Positions 48,604-58,370 of a stretch of DNA of 64,000 bases are shown piece after piece (the stretch's first letter is position 1; each line of letters starts with the position of its first letter). The stretch comes from Flavobacterium hankyongi (lineage in GTDB: Bacteria > Bacteroidota > Bacteroidia > Flavobacteriales > Flavobacteriaceae). The stretch is taken from positions 124,001 to 188,000 of the forward strand of contig NZ_CP085725.1 of assembly GCF_036840915.1 (NCBI RefSeq). Direction: 5' to 3'. Both the position numbers and the translations under genes were made by a program. The notes under the pieces were generated by a model. That model saw nothing but the letters and a program-made list of their open reading frames with translations, was not told the DNA's origin and made no database searches.

Positions 48604-49974
48604 ATGAAAAAAATAACGTTTCTATTATTACTTATATCTTTTACAGGATTTTCCCAAATATCTGATGAAGAGCAATTAAAAGCAATTTATAATCAAGCTT
48701 TAACCAATTCTAAATGCTATTCACAGTTAGAATATTTATCTAATACCATTGGTCATAGATTGTCAGGGTCAGCAGGTGCAGAAAAAGCAGTTTTATATAC
48801 AAAACAGCAAATGGAACAGTCTGGTGCTTTTGATAAAGTGTACTTACAGGAAGTAATGGTGCCAAAATGGGTTAGAGGAGGAAAAGAAGAAGCTTATATT
48901 AAAGTTCAAGGAAAAAAAATTAAAGTGCCAGTTTGTGCATTGGGAGGAAGTATTGCCACATCGAAAAATGGAGTTACTGCAGAAGTGATTGAAGTACAAT
49001 CCTTTAAAGAATTAGAACAATTAGGAACTGAAAAAATAAAAGGGAAAATAGTTTTTTTTAATCGTCCCATGAATCCGTCGAATATTGAAGCTTTTCATTC
49101 TTATGGTAGTGCTGGAGATCAAAGAAGATCTGGACCAAAAGAAGCATCTAAGTTTGGGGCAGTAGGAGCGATTGTTCGGTCGCTAAATTTTAGATTAGAC
49201 GATTATCCACATACAGGAGCTACTAGCTATGGAGATATTCCGGTTGAGCAGCGAATTCCAACAGCAGCAATAAGTACAAACGGAGCTGAACTTTTAAGCA
49301 AGGAATTGAAGCAAAACCCAAAATTGACTTTTTATTTTAAACAATCGTGTTATCAAGAAAAAGATGTTTTATCGTATAATGTTGTTGGAGAAATTAAAGG
49401 TTCTGTAACTCCAGAAAAAATTATTGTTGTTGGAGGTCATTTAGATTCGTGGGATTTGGCTGATGGTTCTCATGATGATGGAGCAGGTTGTGTACAAAGT
49501 TTGGAAGTAGTAAATATTTTTAAAAATTTAAATTATAAGCCTAAGAATACAATCCGCGTTGTAATGTTTATGAATGAAGAAAACGGAGGACGCGGAGGTG
49601 ATAAATACCAGGAACAATCATTAAAAAATAATGAAAACCATATTTTTGCTATGGAAAGTGATTCTGGAGGATTTTCTCCAAGAGGATTTTCAATTGAAGC
49701 TGATGATTCAAGTTTTTCTAAAATTGCACAATGGAAATCATTATTCGAGCCTTATTTAATTCATAGTTTTATGAAAGGACACAGCGGATCTGATATTCAG
49801 GATTTAACTTCAAGAAGAATTGTAAAAGCGGGATTGCGACCAGATTCACAACGTTATTTTGATTATCATCATGCTGGGAATGATACTTTTGAAGCAGTAA
49901 ATAAAAGAGAATTAGAGCTAGGTGCCGCAACAATGACATCATTGATTTATTTGATTGATAAGTACGGAATATAG
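48604..49974 (+). CDS. Exported M28-family zinc peptidase
   Basis: A 456-residue aminopeptidase-like protein. Signal peptide MKKITFLLLLISFTGFSQ. A PA-like insert lies at about 115-215 (GKIVFFNRPMNPSN), followed by the M28 domain with GGHLDSWD (zinc His/Asp), SHDDGAGC, MNEENGG (catalytic Glu pair) and SDIQDL. HAGNDTFEAVN carries the last His ligand. It should trim peptides in the periplasm or outside. The layout resembles plasma glutamate carboxypeptidase-like enzymes. Confidence 0.9.
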   Translation: MKKITFLLLLISFTGFSQISDEEQLKAIYNQALTNSKCYSQLEYLSNTIGHRLSGSAGAEKAVLYTKQQMEQSGAFDKVYLQEVMVPKWVRGGKEEAYIKVQGKKIKVPVCALGGSIATSKNGVTAEVIEVQSFKELEQLGTEKIKGKIVFFNRPMNPSNIEAFHSYGSAGDQRRSGPKEASKFGAVGAIVRSLNFRLDDYPHTGATSYGDIPVEQRIPTAAISTNGAELLSKELKQNPKLTFYFKQSCYQEKDVLSYNVVGEIKGSVTPEKIIVVGGHLDSWDLADGSHDDGAGCVQSLEVVNIFKNLNYKPKNTIRVVMFMNEENGGRGGDKYQEQSLKNNENHIFAMESDSGGFSPRGFSIEADDSSFSKIAQWKSLFEPYLIHSFMKGHSGSDIQDLTSRRIVKAGLRPDSQRYFDYHHAGNDTFEAVNKRELELGAATMTSLIYLIDKYGI

Positions 49975-49988
49975 TATCTAAAAAGATT

Positions 49989-50030
49989 TAAATAAAACGC
50001 CTCACTTTTAAAATGAGGCGTTTTATTTAA
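49989..50030. terminator. Bidirectional terminator
   Basis: AATAAAACGCCTCA (49991-50004) pairs with TGAGGCGTTTTATT (50014-50027). It serves the M28 gene and the converging TPR gene, whose stop codon (50027) lies in the stem. Confidence 0.9.
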
Positions 50031-51577
50031 GGATTTATCTGTATATATTGGGTAATTAGGTTATCGCAAAATTTAGTTTTTTCAGGTCTTATTTTTTTGC
50101 ATCCTTGAATGTTATCATAAGTTAATTTTGCATTAGCAGGATTACCTTGTAGGATCATATAAATTACTCCTTGAATACCTAATGAATAATTATCAGAATC
50201 ATCTTTTATTTGCCTAGCTGATTGATCTAAATAGAATTGTACTAAACTGCTTTCAAAACCACTTTTCATAAATTTTAAATGAGCTAGAAGGCTTAACGCA
50301 TTAAAATAATCGGGGTTAATTTCACGAGCCTTATTGCACCAATTTTCAGCTTCATCTAAGTTATTCTGATGTAAATAAAAATAGGACATATTGACATAGT
50401 CATCTATAGATTTTAGATATTTAGAATTTTTCTCAATTTTGCTTTCAAGAGTTTTTTTGTAATTTATATTATCTTTTTTTGATTGATATAGAGTTAGTAA
50501 TAGTTCTAATGTTTCATCTGAATTGAAGTTATGTGATCTTTTTGATTCAGGGAAAATATCAATTGCTTTTTTTGCATATTCAATTGCTTTATCATTTTTT
50601 TTAAGCATGAAATTTAAAATTGCTAAACTTTTATTCCCTGAAAAGGGATTTATTCTTTTGTTTGTCAATTCTTGTTGAAAATACAATTCTAATTCAGAGA
50701 TTTTTGCAATTTCAAGATTACTGAAATTCATTATTACATTGTACTTGTCGTCCATTTCGAATGTATACATCTTAAAAGTCAATCCCATAACTTCAAGCAT
50801 GTTTTTTAAATGTTGGATTTTGATATTGTCTTTATTTATCTCAGCATATTTATAAATACTTTTATAATCAAATAATTGGTCAAAATTTTTCTTTTTACTT
50901 TCTTCTTTTTTTGAATTATCTAAGAATGTATCAGCCTCTTGGAATAAAATAGTTATGCCTAAAAAAGTATAAGCAAATTCAGGATTTTCGTTCTTCTCTT
51001 TTAAAGCAGCTAGGCATATTTTTTTTGCTTTATTGAAATCTCTTTTTTGAATTAAAAACAATGGATAAAAACCAACAGCAATAGAATCTTTCGGATTTAT
51101 CTCTAATGCTTTTTCTATATCATCTATTGCTTTTTCTTTTTCTAAATTCAGTTTTAAAAGACCTCTAAAAGAATAATAAAAAGAGCTATCCTTTTTTGAT
51201 GATCCTTTCAGCGATAAATTATTAAGAGACTTTAAAAAATATTTATTGGCTTGTGATTTATCTCCTTTACTTGAATAATAATTCCCAAACTCATTCAAGG
51301 TTATTGAGTTTAATGAATCTTTAGCAAGTCTCTTTTGTAATTTTTTCAAAAATACTTCATCATATTGTTTTGTATTTATGTCTTCAAATTTGGATTGACA
51401 ATCATAACTAGAGAGATTGTAAGAAATGTTTTTATTGATATCAAATATTTCTTCTGTAAGTCCTAAAAAAGCTTTTTGTTCGCTAGGTGAAAAGCTTTTC
51501 TTAAAAGAATATGTTTGACTATAAAGGTATTGTTTTGAAAAAAGAAGAAATAATATTAATAGTATTCTATTTACCAT
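50027..51577 (-). CDS. Exported TPR-repeat protein
   Basis: A 516-residue protein with signal peptide (MVNRILLILFLLFSKQYLYSQ). It is made mainly of TPR repeats, clear at about 90-200 (GNYYSSKGDKSQANKYFLKSLNN; LEKEKAIDDIEKALEINP) and 335-440 (NDKAIEYAKKAIDIFPES; NNLDEAENWCNKAREINP), with a less regular middle. It is a protein-binding scaffold in the periplasm; no partner is evident. Alone between two terminators. Confidence 0.7.
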   Translation of the reverse strand: MVNRILLILFLLFSKQYLYSQTYSFKKSFSPSEQKAFLGLTEEIFDINKNISYNLSSYDCQSKFEDINTKQYDEVFLKKLQKRLAKDSLNSITLNEFGNYYSSKGDKSQANKYFLKSLNNLSLKGSSKKDSSFYYSFRGLLKLNLEKEKAIDDIEKALEINPKDSIAVGFYPLFLIQKRDFNKAKKICLAALKEKNENPEFAYTFLGITILFQEADTFLDNSKKEESKKKNFDQLFDYKSIYKYAEINKDNIKIQHLKNMLEVMGLTFKMYTFEMDDKYNVIMNFSNLEIAKISELELYFQQELTNKRINPFSGNKSLAILNFMLKKNDKAIEYAKKAIDIFPESKRSHNFNSDETLELLLTLYQSKKDNINYKKTLESKIEKNSKYLKSIDDYVNMSYFYLHQNNLDEAENWCNKAREINPDYFNALSLLAHLKFMKSGFESSLVQFYLDQSARQIKDDSDNYSLGIQGVIYMILQGNPANAKLTYDNIQGCKKIRPEKTKFCDNLITQYIQINP

Positions 51578-51643
51578 ATAAAATTGATTTTTACAAAGAT
51601 GATAAAAAACGTTTAATCTTTGGTATTGCTAAAATATTATAAT

Positions 51644-51675
51644 TTAAAAGCCTCTTAAAAAAAGAGGCTTTTATT
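51644..51675. terminator. Terminator between the TPR gene and creD
   Basis: AAAAGCCTCTT (51646-51656) pairs with AAGAGGCTTTT (51662-51672), loop 5 nt. Placed directly after the creD stop codon on the minus strand. Confidence 0.85.
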
Positions 51676-51680
51676 GTTTT

Positions 51681-53024
51681 TTATTTCCATTCAATTTTTC
51701 GAGAGAAATACATTACTGCACCCAAGATTGTAAATAATCCAATGCTTCCTACTAGTAAAGCATAGCTTTCTAATTGTATGATGACATAAATAAAAGTATA
51801 TAAGCCTGTTAAGGCTACCGCTATAAATCCAGCAAATTTTTTATTCAGTATCGATTTTGAATATAAACTAATCATCGCTACTACAGATAAACCTGCAATT
51901 AAATAAGCTAGTTTAAAACTCGAATGCTCAGTAATAGAAATCAATAAAGTATAAAACATAATTAGTGCTAAACCTATCATACTGTATTGGAAGATATGAA
52001 TACTAATTTTACTGATTGATTGAATTAAGAAGAAAATCAAGAAAGTTAATCCAATTACTAAGAAACCATATTTTGATGCACGCTCATTTTGTTGATATTC
52101 ATCTACAGTTTCAATGAATTTGGCTCCAAAAGCATAGTCATTTAGGTTCGGAATTTTTTCTATATGCTGTTGTGAAAAAGATCTATTAATGTCTAAAATT
52201 TTCCAATCGGCGTGAAACCCTTTTTTGTTGATTGCTTTTGTGGTGTCATTTGCCGCAAAAGCGCCTTCAAAACTTGGCGATTCCCAGTCAGAATCTAAAC
52301 TCACAATACTTTTTTTACCAATAGGGATAAACTTAATGCTGTTACTTCCGTTGTATTCCATATTAAATTGGAAATTTAAAGCATTGCTTTTATTTAAAGT
52401 GTTGTAATCAAATTTATCTGATTCTAAAGTACCGTAGAAATTATCCTCATCTGATTTTGATTCAAAATTCAGTTTTTGATTGTTCAAAGCAATGTTTAAA
52501 TCACTTTTTATGCTTTTTAAATTTGTTGTTTTAACTACGATTGAAGCTTGATTCCATAATAAATCTTCTGCTTTTATACCTAATTTTTCAAAATTAAGCT
52601 TGCCAAAGTTTCCTTGAAAATTCATATTGGCAGTGAATACCACATTGTTGTAAATACCACGTTTTAATGAAGTATTCTTTTTAGCATTTGTTTTACTGTT
52701 AAAGTTTTCTGGGAAGAAAAACGCATTTTTAGTTGTGATTTTCTTCTCAATGGTTACTGCTCCAGTTCGTGGATTGGTAATATTATATTCATCATACGAT
52801 TTGTACGGAATCTTTAGAATTGGTCCATAAAAATAAATGTCTTTTCCCCAAAGATTCGATACTTCTTCTGTAACTTCTTTTTTTCGCATAGATCGTTCAG
52901 AAATCAAATCTTTTACAAAAGCCAATGGTATAAGTAATATTAGAGTTAAAAAACCTACCATAGCCATTTTTACTGTTGTTGACTGAAAAAAGCTGTTTTT
53001 TTGTTGATTGAATTGTGTTTCCAT
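51681..53024 (-). CDS. creD: Inner-membrane protein CreD
   Basis: A 447-residue CreD family membrane protein. One N-terminal helix (about 18-38), a large extracytoplasmic beta domain (60-300), and five to six C-terminal helices (about 315-440). The RSMRKKEVTEEVSNLWG pattern after helix 1 is typical. In Proteobacteria it is controlled by CreBC and relates to envelope stress and colicin tolerance. Here it ends an operon with a winged-helix regulator and small membrane proteins, the usual setting in Bacteroidota. Confidence 0.85.
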   Translation of the reverse strand: METQFNQQKNSFFQSTTVKMAMVGFLTLILLIPLAFVKDLISERSMRKKEVTEEVSNLWGKDIYFYGPILKIPYKSYDEYNITNPRTGAVTIEKKITTKNAFFFPENFNSKTNAKKNTSLKRGIYNNVVFTANMNFQGNFGKLNFEKLGIKAEDLLWNQASIVVKTTNLKSIKSDLNIALNNQKLNFESKSDEDNFYGTLESDKFDYNTLNKSNALNFQFNMEYNGSNSIKFIPIGKKSIVSLDSDWESPSFEGAFAANDTTKAINKKGFHADWKILDINRSFSQQHIEKIPNLNDYAFGAKFIETVDEYQQNERASKYGFLVIGLTFLIFFLIQSISKISIHIFQYSMIGLALIMFYTLLISITEHSSFKLAYLIAGLSVVAMISLYSKSILNKKFAGFIAVALTGLYTFIYVIIQLESYALLVGSIGLFTILGAVMYFSRKIEWK

Positions 53025-53035
53025 TGTTATTTGAT

Positions 53036-53344
53036 TTAAAAAGGTTGTAAACTGTTGAATTTGTTTATTACTATTATGAAGTAGAAGTAAGCAATAGGTA
53101 TATTGCTAATTAAAATTAGTAGTCTGATAATAGTATCTTCTTTATTACCTTTTGTTACTAGTTGATAAAGTAGGTTTAGAAAGACTAAAAAGTTAAAAAA
53201 TATGGCTACCACAACAAGGGCAAGCCCTAACATTAATATACCATCACTTGGAAAAAGCATATAAGAGAGAAATAGTATGGTACCAATGCCAAAGCTCATT
53301 AAAGCAAAAGCTGTTGAAAAGGGAATTTTTTTAAGTGTTTTCAT
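53036..53344 (-). CDS. Small membrane protein of the creD operon
   Basis: A 102-residue integral membrane protein with three helices (about 12-32, 36-58, 78-97). The start is the ATG at 53344 (MKTLKKIPF); a longer frame from 53542 overlaps the regulator gene and is not used. Function unknown. It sits between the regulator and creD with gaps of 46 and 11 bp, so it is cotranscribed. Confidence 0.65.
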   Translation of the reverse strand: MKTLKKIPFSTAFALMSFGIGTILFLSYMLFPSDGILMLGLALVVVAIFFNFLVFLNLLYQLVTKGNKEDTIIRLLILISNIPIAYFYFIIVINKFNSLQPF

Positions 53345-53390
53345 TTTTAAAAGAACTTTGAAATTCAAAGTTTTTGTATAAAAAAATAGA

Positions 53391-53687
53391 TTATGTTTTA
53401 GATATAAGTTTTTCGAGTGCATCAATATGCTCTTGAAATGCTTTGCGTCCTTCTTTTGTAGCTTTATAGCTTGTGTTTGGTTTTTTTCCAATAAACTGCT
53501 TTTCCACAACAATATAATTTTCACCTTCCAATGCTTTTGCATGGCTGGCTAAATTTCCATCTGTAACTCCTAATAATTCTTTTAGTGTAGTAAAGTCGGC
53601 ACTTTCGTTAACCATAAGTACAGACATGATACCCAAACGAATTCGGTGATCAAAGGCTTTGTTGATATTTTGAATTATATTTTTCAA
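53391..53687 (-). CDS. Winged-helix regulator (HTH_34/MarR-like) with TTG start
   Basis: A 98-residue winged-helix protein of the HTH_34 type: NKAFDHRIRLGIMSVLMV, then FTTLKELLGVTDGNLASHAKALE (recognition helix) and KPNTSYKATKEGRKAF (wing). To keep the conserved N-terminal helix the start must be the TTG at 53687, within the end of the membrane gene before it (38-bp overlap). The next ATG (53627) would cut into the fold. It probably regulates this membrane operon. Confidence 0.75.
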   Translation of the reverse strand: MKNIIQNINKAFDHRIRLGIMSVLMVNESADFTTLKELLGVTDGNLASHAKALEGENYIVVEKQFIGKKPNTSYKATKEGRKAFQEHIDALEKLISKT

Positions 53688-54054
53688 TGATTTTTTTTAT
53701 TGTAATATAAAAATATTGACCTATCAAAAGGAATATAAAATAGATTATACTATAGAATATTCCAGTAATTGGAGCGAGATTTCTTCCTAAATCAGAAGTT
53801 ACTTCTCTCATTAGTCTTTGTTGTTCAATTGTTTGTTCTACAGGAGAAAAAAATCCATCACGATCTAAATCTAAAGCATCCAACTCATTTTTAAGATAAA
53901 TACTTTTTCCAAATGCCCAAATTACTGCTAAGACATAAAATACTAAAGAACATATGACTGATTGATTAAATGTTGAATATTTATTTCCGTAATAATACTT
54001 AACAAGTGTAAATACAACAATATTAATTGTTAAGAAAAGAATAAATGATATCAT
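53650..54054 (-). CDS. Membrane protein of the creD operon
   Basis: A 134-residue protein with three membrane helices (about 3-19, 30-50, 96-122) and a soluble loop with RDGFFSPVEQTIEQQR, reminiscent of an EF-hand-like DxDxDG segment (LDLDRDGFF near 59-67). Whether it binds calcium is unknown. The start codon overlaps the stop of the gene before (TAATG, 54052-54056), so they are translationally coupled. Confidence 0.6.
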   Translation of the reverse strand: MISFILFLTINIVVFTLVKYYYGNKYSTFNQSVICSLVFYVLAVIWAFGKSIYLKNELDALDLDRDGFFSPVEQTIEQQRLMREVTSDLGRNLAPITGIFYSIIYFIFLLIGQYFYITIKKIIEKYNSKYQQSL

Positions 54055-54662
54055 TATTTTCTATCGTATTTAAAATGCATCATTCCGCCATAAACAATAT
54101 GACACAAACCAAATCCAATGGCCCAAAAGTACAAACCAAATCCTGAAAATTCAACAGCTAATAATCCTAAAATAATTTCTGTTATACCTAAGTATCTTAC
54201 ATCACGTAAAGTATACTTACTAGCGTTCAAGCAAGCCAAGCCATAAAACAACAAAGTTATTGGAGCAACTAAACCATAATAGCCGTGACGAAGTAGGAGC
54301 AAAACGAAAATTCCTCCGGTTACTAATGGAATTAAAAAATTAATTAATAGTCTTCTTGAAGATGGATTCCAAACGTTTTCTTCCATTTTCTTAGCTTTTC
54401 TAACAGTCATTACATAAGCAGTCATTAGTGATGCCGCTAGGACAACTAATGCTGTAATTAATATTTTCTTAAAGGTTTCGCTTTCAAGAGTGATGTAGGT
54501 TTCCTGATGATTTAAAATCAAACTATTTGCGTAAATGGCTCCAACGATAGCATAAATACCAGCTAGAACCCCCGATAAACCACTTAGAGAGATGAATTGT
54601 GACGATTGTGACATCATTTGTTTGATATCCTTTATGTCTTGTAAATAATTGTTAGAATCCAT
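54054..54662 (-). CDS. Six-helix membrane protein of the creD operon
   Basis: A 202-residue protein with about six membrane helices after a short soluble N-terminus (MDSNNYLQDIKDIKQMM). Glycine-rich helix SLSGLSGVLAGIYAIVGAIY starts the first segment. The family is a conserved Bacteroidota protein that accompanies CreD and a winged-helix regulator. Role unknown. Confidence 0.65.
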   Translation of the reverse strand: MDSNNYLQDIKDIKQMMSQSSQFISLSGLSGVLAGIYAIVGAIYANSLILNHQETYITLESETFKKILITALVVLAASLMTAYVMTVRKAKKMEENVWNPSSRRLLINFLIPLVTGGIFVLLLLRHGYYGLVAPITLLFYGLACLNASKYTLRDVRYLGITEIILGLLAVEFSGFGLYFWAIGFGLCHIVYGGMMHFKYDRK

Positions 54663-54694
54663 TGTAAAGAAATTTTGTTTCCAGATTATTTGGC

Positions 54695-54979
54695 TTATAA
54701 ACCTGCAAATGGCGAGTTAAATATTCCTACTGCTAATTCAATCCAAAGTAGCAAAAATACAATTACTAATAGAGCAATTAGACCTAATATGTAAGTTTTG
54801 TTAGTAATTTTTCTAAAAATAAATTCACAAGTAAATCCTAATCCTAATAGCAACATTCCCATTACGATAAAGTCACTAAGACTCCAGTTGATCTCGTTTG
54901 TAAACCGCATTCCAATTAATGGAATAAGTAATAAAAGGACTGTGCCTCCTAAAAGAAATAGTTGATTTTTGTTTAACAT
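54695..54979 (-). CDS. Small membrane protein, first gene of the creD operon
   Basis: A 94-residue protein with three membrane helices (about 6-22, 33-52, 62-84). The start is the ATG at 54979 (MLNKNQLFLLGG); the frame further upstream begins with TTG. It is 32 bp before the six-helix protein gene, so it opens the operon. Function unknown. Confidence 0.6.
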   Translation of the reverse strand: MLNKNQLFLLGGTVLLLLIPLIGMRFTNEINWSLSDFIVMGMLLLGLGFTCEFIFRKITNKTYILGLIALLVIVFLLLWIELAVGIFNSPFAGL

Positions 54980-55064
54980 AGTTTTTAATTTTAAAAGAAC
55001 TTTGAAAAACAAAGTAAATTAAAAAATAACTGATTACAAAATAATTTTACTTTTTTTTAAGAAA

Positions 55065-56402
55065 TTATTGGAAATACGTGTAGTCTATCTTGATGTTTTT
55101 TTCGGTTTTATCTTTTATGAATTTAAAGGAAGTAATTTGCTTTTTTTCATTAAGTTGATAAGTGCCAAATAGTTTATAATTTTCTTTTTGATCTTTTGAA
55201 TCTTCAGATTCTGAGAGGTATCTTTCGAATGTTGTTTCGTTCTTCTTGATAAGCTTTACTTTGTAATGTTGTAAAATATTTTCACCTTGATATGAAGTAA
55301 AAGTATGGATGAAAGGAACTTCGTCTTTTTTTGAGAAACATATTTTTCTAAACATCTGATCGTTATAAGTTTGAATTTTACAATTGTTTTCAAACTTGTC
55401 TTCTAAAATTGTATTATTGTAAGCTAAATTGTCGTCAGTAGCTAATTGATATTCTTTTTCAAGTAATTCATCATTTTCTAACCAATAAACCTTAGTTTCT
55501 TCACCATCAGGCATTTTTTTTGAAATTATCATTTTATCATCATTATATGTTACTGATGAAGGTATTTCCATTTGGCTAATTTTAGAAAGCATTCCGTTTT
55601 CATATTCAAAACTTATCTGAGCTTCAATTTTATTATTTTCTTTAAAAGATTTAAATAATATAGGCTGTCCTTGTTGATTAAACTCAATATTTCTCCAAAG
55701 GAATTTTTTTACCTTTTTTTCAGAAAAATAAGCTTTGATTTCTTTTATTTTTGCCAAATCCTGATTGAAGATTTTAGTTTCTTTTAAGTCTTCTAGAATA
55801 GGAGAAGAGAACATTTGTAGAAATGCTAGCATAACTTTTTTAGATTTATCTGTAATGATATTCTTCTTGGTTAGTTGTGCTAGTTCTTTTTTATATTTTT
55901 TTGCATTTATAACATAAGAAGATTCTTTTTTTACCTTCATTTGCTTAGCAAAAAATTCAGTGGATTTTTGAAGGCCTTCTTCTGTTTGAATTTGTTCTTT
56001 TATTTTTCCGTTCCAAAAAGCTTTTGACTCATATGAATTATTGAAATTACTGATGTCTAAAGTTTGATTGTTTTCAAAAACTATAAATGAGTGACGAGTA
56101 ATAGATATAATTTGAAGTTTACTTTTATCAAAATTTGTAAGTATTTCTTTTTCTTCACGAGTATCCCTATATCCTGCTGTATTTTGTGCCATAACATTTA
56201 TAAGTAGCAAAGCAGGTTTTCCTTTTGTAATATGAATAGTATCTACTGATGTATTAGAGTCAGCAGAAATTGCAGGCAAGGCAATAGCTTCTGTGGCTGA
56301 AGTTTTAGCTATGCTTGATTTAGGTTTTTTAGACTGTTTATTTTGTGCTGAAGTCGATAAAGCTAAAAATAAACTTAGAATTGTAGTGAATGTAAATTTC
56401 AT
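55065..56402 (-). CDS. Hypothetical exported protein
   Basis: A 445-residue protein with signal peptide (MKFTFTTILSLFLALSTSAQ) and a lysine/serine-rich linker, then a long region of alternating beta strands (RDTREEKEILTNFDKSKLQI; SFEYENGMLSKISQMEIP; YKLFGTYQLNEKKQITSF) resembling YD/RHS-like or MORN-like strand repeats, without a clear match. Probably periplasmic or outer-membrane associated. No linked gene explains its role. Confidence 0.6.
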   Translation of the reverse strand: MKFTFTTILSLFLALSTSAQNKQSKKPKSSIAKTSATEAIALPAISADSNTSVDTIHITKGKPALLLINVMAQNTAGYRDTREEKEILTNFDKSKLQIISITRHSFIVFENNQTLDISNFNNSYESKAFWNGKIKEQIQTEEGLQKSTEFFAKQMKVKKESSYVINAKKYKKELAQLTKKNIITDKSKKVMLAFLQMFSSPILEDLKETKIFNQDLAKIKEIKAYFSEKKVKKFLWRNIEFNQQGQPILFKSFKENNKIEAQISFEYENGMLSKISQMEIPSSVTYNDDKMIISKKMPDGEETKVYWLENDELLEKEYQLATDDNLAYNNTILEDKFENNCKIQTYNDQMFRKICFSKKDEVPFIHTFTSYQGENILQHYKVKLIKKNETTFERYLSESEDSKDQKENYKLFGTYQLNEKKQITSFKFIKDKTEKNIKIDYTYFQ

Positions 56403-56513
56403 AGTTTCATTATTTGTGTGAAATGCAAAAATAAATATTTTCTTACAAATAATAAATTTACTTATTGCTCGTTATCGAATATATTGAGAATTTTATCGAT
56501 AGAATAATGAGTA

Positions 56514-56548
56514 TTAAAAAAGCCCTGAAATTATACAGGGCTTTTTTT
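56514..56548 (-). terminator. Rho-independent terminator after the 56548 gene
   Basis: AAAAAGCCCTG (56517-56527) pairs with CAGGGCTTTTT (56536-56546), loop 8 nt, followed by Ts. It lies right at the stop codon of the outer-membrane protein gene. Confidence 0.85.
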
Positions 56549-57462
56549 TATATTTTGAATATTCCTCCGACAGCAATAATTCTCTGTACGAATGTAAAAT
56601 GTTGCGAAGCTTTATCGTCATTATTCACTGTAGTTCGGATATCTTTCATATTAATATAACCAGTTTTTAATTCTCCTTGTAAATAAAAATATTTAAAGAA
56701 AGTAAAGTTAATTCCGGCTTTTGCAGATATACCATATCCAGAAACATGAAAATCGTCATGACGTTCTTTTCCTAATAGTGTCGTATTTGTCTTAGGGTAT
56801 AAAATTCCAGCTCCTAAACCTTCAGTTAAATTAATCTGAACTTTATCAGTATTTGGTAAACCTAACCATTTAGAAATATCGTCATGTCTAGAAACTTCTG
56901 TATTAACATAATTCAAACCATCTGTATGTTCGTACATTAAAAAAGCGGGACCATTAAGTGGAGTGACACCATTCTCGTAACCACCTTCTTGAGCACCACC
57001 TTGAGACATGTCTACGGGTGTATTGTTATAATTTCCATTATATATATGTCCAGGCTGATCAGCAGGTAAATTAATATAACCAGAAACATTAGCTGTTTGA
57101 TACTGACTCATTACATATTTCATATGATCCAATCCAATTGAAACGCTATAATGGTCACTAAAGAAATAGCCAAATCTAAAATTTGTTTGAGGAATAGTCA
57201 TGTTTACCGGATTTATGTAATCAATATGCCATCCTTTTGGTTTATCATGAGCAACCATATCATTAACAGTAAAGTTGTAATCTTTTCCTCTAAAGTTTAC
57301 ATCAGATCTACTGTAACTGTCTCTGTTTCCTCCCCAGGAAATAAAAAATTTACCTTTATTGTGTGCTGTGTATTTTTCAGGATTTTCAACTGTTTCTTGT
57401 GAAAAGGTGTACTGTGAAAAAACACAAAAAGTTAGTACAGCCATTAAAAATGGATGTTTCAT
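56548..57462 (-). CDS. Outer-membrane beta-barrel protein
   Basis: A 304-residue protein with signal peptide (about 1-21) and amphipathic strands through to the C-terminus. Patterns like GKFFISWGGNRDSYSRSDVNF, FRFGYFFSDHYSVSIGLDHM and YFYLQGELKTGYINM match a 10-12 strand barrel of the OmpW-like/outer membrane lipid A type. The last residues (FVQRIIAVGGIFKI) form the usual closing strand. Substrate or function unknown. 19 bp downstream of kdsA on the same strand. Confidence 0.75.
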   Translation of the reverse strand: MKHPFLMAVLTFCVFSQYTFSQETVENPEKYTAHNKGKFFISWGGNRDSYSRSDVNFRGKDYNFTVNDMVAHDKPKGWHIDYINPVNMTIPQTNFRFGYFFSDHYSVSIGLDHMKYVMSQYQTANVSGYINLPADQPGHIYNGNYNNTPVDMSQGGAQEGGYENGVTPLNGPAFLMYEHTDGLNYVNTEVSRHDDISKWLGLPNTDKVQINLTEGLGAGILYPKTNTTLLGKERHDDFHVSGYGISAKAGINFTFFKYFYLQGELKTGYINMKDIRTTVNNDDKASQHFTFVQRIIAVGGIFKI

Positions 57463-57481
57463 TTTTGGTGTATAAAAAAAA

Positions 57482-58300
57482 TTAGAATTGATTAATTGTT
57501 TGACGTATTGCTACCAGTTTCTTCATTAAATCTTCAAAATAATCCAAATGAAGCATATTGGCACCATCACTTTTTGCATTTGCAGGATCAAAGTGAGTTT
57601 CGATGAATATTCCATCAACACCCACAGCAATTCCGGCTTTTGCAATAGTTTCAATCATATCAGGACGACCTCCAGTTACACCAGCCATTTGATTAGGTTG
57701 TTGTAATGAATGGGTTACGTCTAATACAGTTGTTGCAAGGTTTTGCATTGTTGGAATTCCTCTAAAATCCACAATCATATCTTGATATCCAAACATAGTC
57801 CCTCTATCGGTAACCATTACATTTTCGTTTTGGCAATCCAATACTTTTTGTACTGCGTGTTTCATGCTCTCTGGACTCATGAATTGTCCTTTTTTCAGAT
57901 TCACGGTTTTTCCCGTATTTGCAGCTGCTACAACTAAATCAGTCTGACGAACAAGAAATGCAGGAATTTGTAAAACATCTACATACTCAGCAGCTATTGC
58001 CGCATCTTCGTTAGTATGTATATCTGTTACAGTTGGAATACCAAATTCTTTTCCAACTTTTTGTAATATTTTTAATGCTTTTTCATCACCAATACCTGAA
58101 AAGCTGTCAATTCTTGAGCGATTTGCTTTTTTGAATGATCCTTTAAAAACATAAGGTATTTTAAGATCATTGGTAATTCCAACAAGTTTTTCGGCAATAC
58201 GCATAGCCATTTCTTCGCCTTCTATAGCACAAGGTCCAGCTAGTATAAAAAAGTTCCCACTATCTAAATGCTTGATGTTAGGGATGTTGTGTAAGTTCAT
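57482..58300 (-). CDS. kdsA: 3-Deoxy-8-phosphooctulonate synthase
   Basis: A 272-residue Kdo-8-phosphate synthase that condenses arabinose-5-phosphate with phosphoenolpyruvate for lipopolysaccharide. Signatures: LAGPCAIEGEEMAMRIAE (N-terminal PCA), KGSFKKANRSRIDSFSG, QIPAFLVRQTDLV, and FIETHFDPANAKSDGANML. The Asn in FKKANRSR points to the metal-independent class. It lies upstream of an outer-membrane barrel gene and could share its transcript. Confidence 0.95.
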   Translation of the reverse strand: MNLHNIPNIKHLDSGNFFILAGPCAIEGEEMAMRIAEKLVGITNDLKIPYVFKGSFKKANRSRIDSFSGIGDEKALKILQKVGKEFGIPTVTDIHTNEDAAIAAEYVDVLQIPAFLVRQTDLVVAAANTGKTVNLKKGQFMSPESMKHAVQKVLDCQNENVMVTDRGTMFGYQDMIVDFRGIPTMQNLATTVLDVTHSLQQPNQMAGVTGGRPDMIETIAKAGIAVGVDGIFIETHFDPANAKSDGANMLHLDYFEDLMKKLVAIRQTINQF

Positions 58301-58370
58301 TGTGTTTTAAATTTTTTGCAAATATACCAATAATTTTTGTTGATAATCAGTCTTTAAACTTCTTTTAAGA

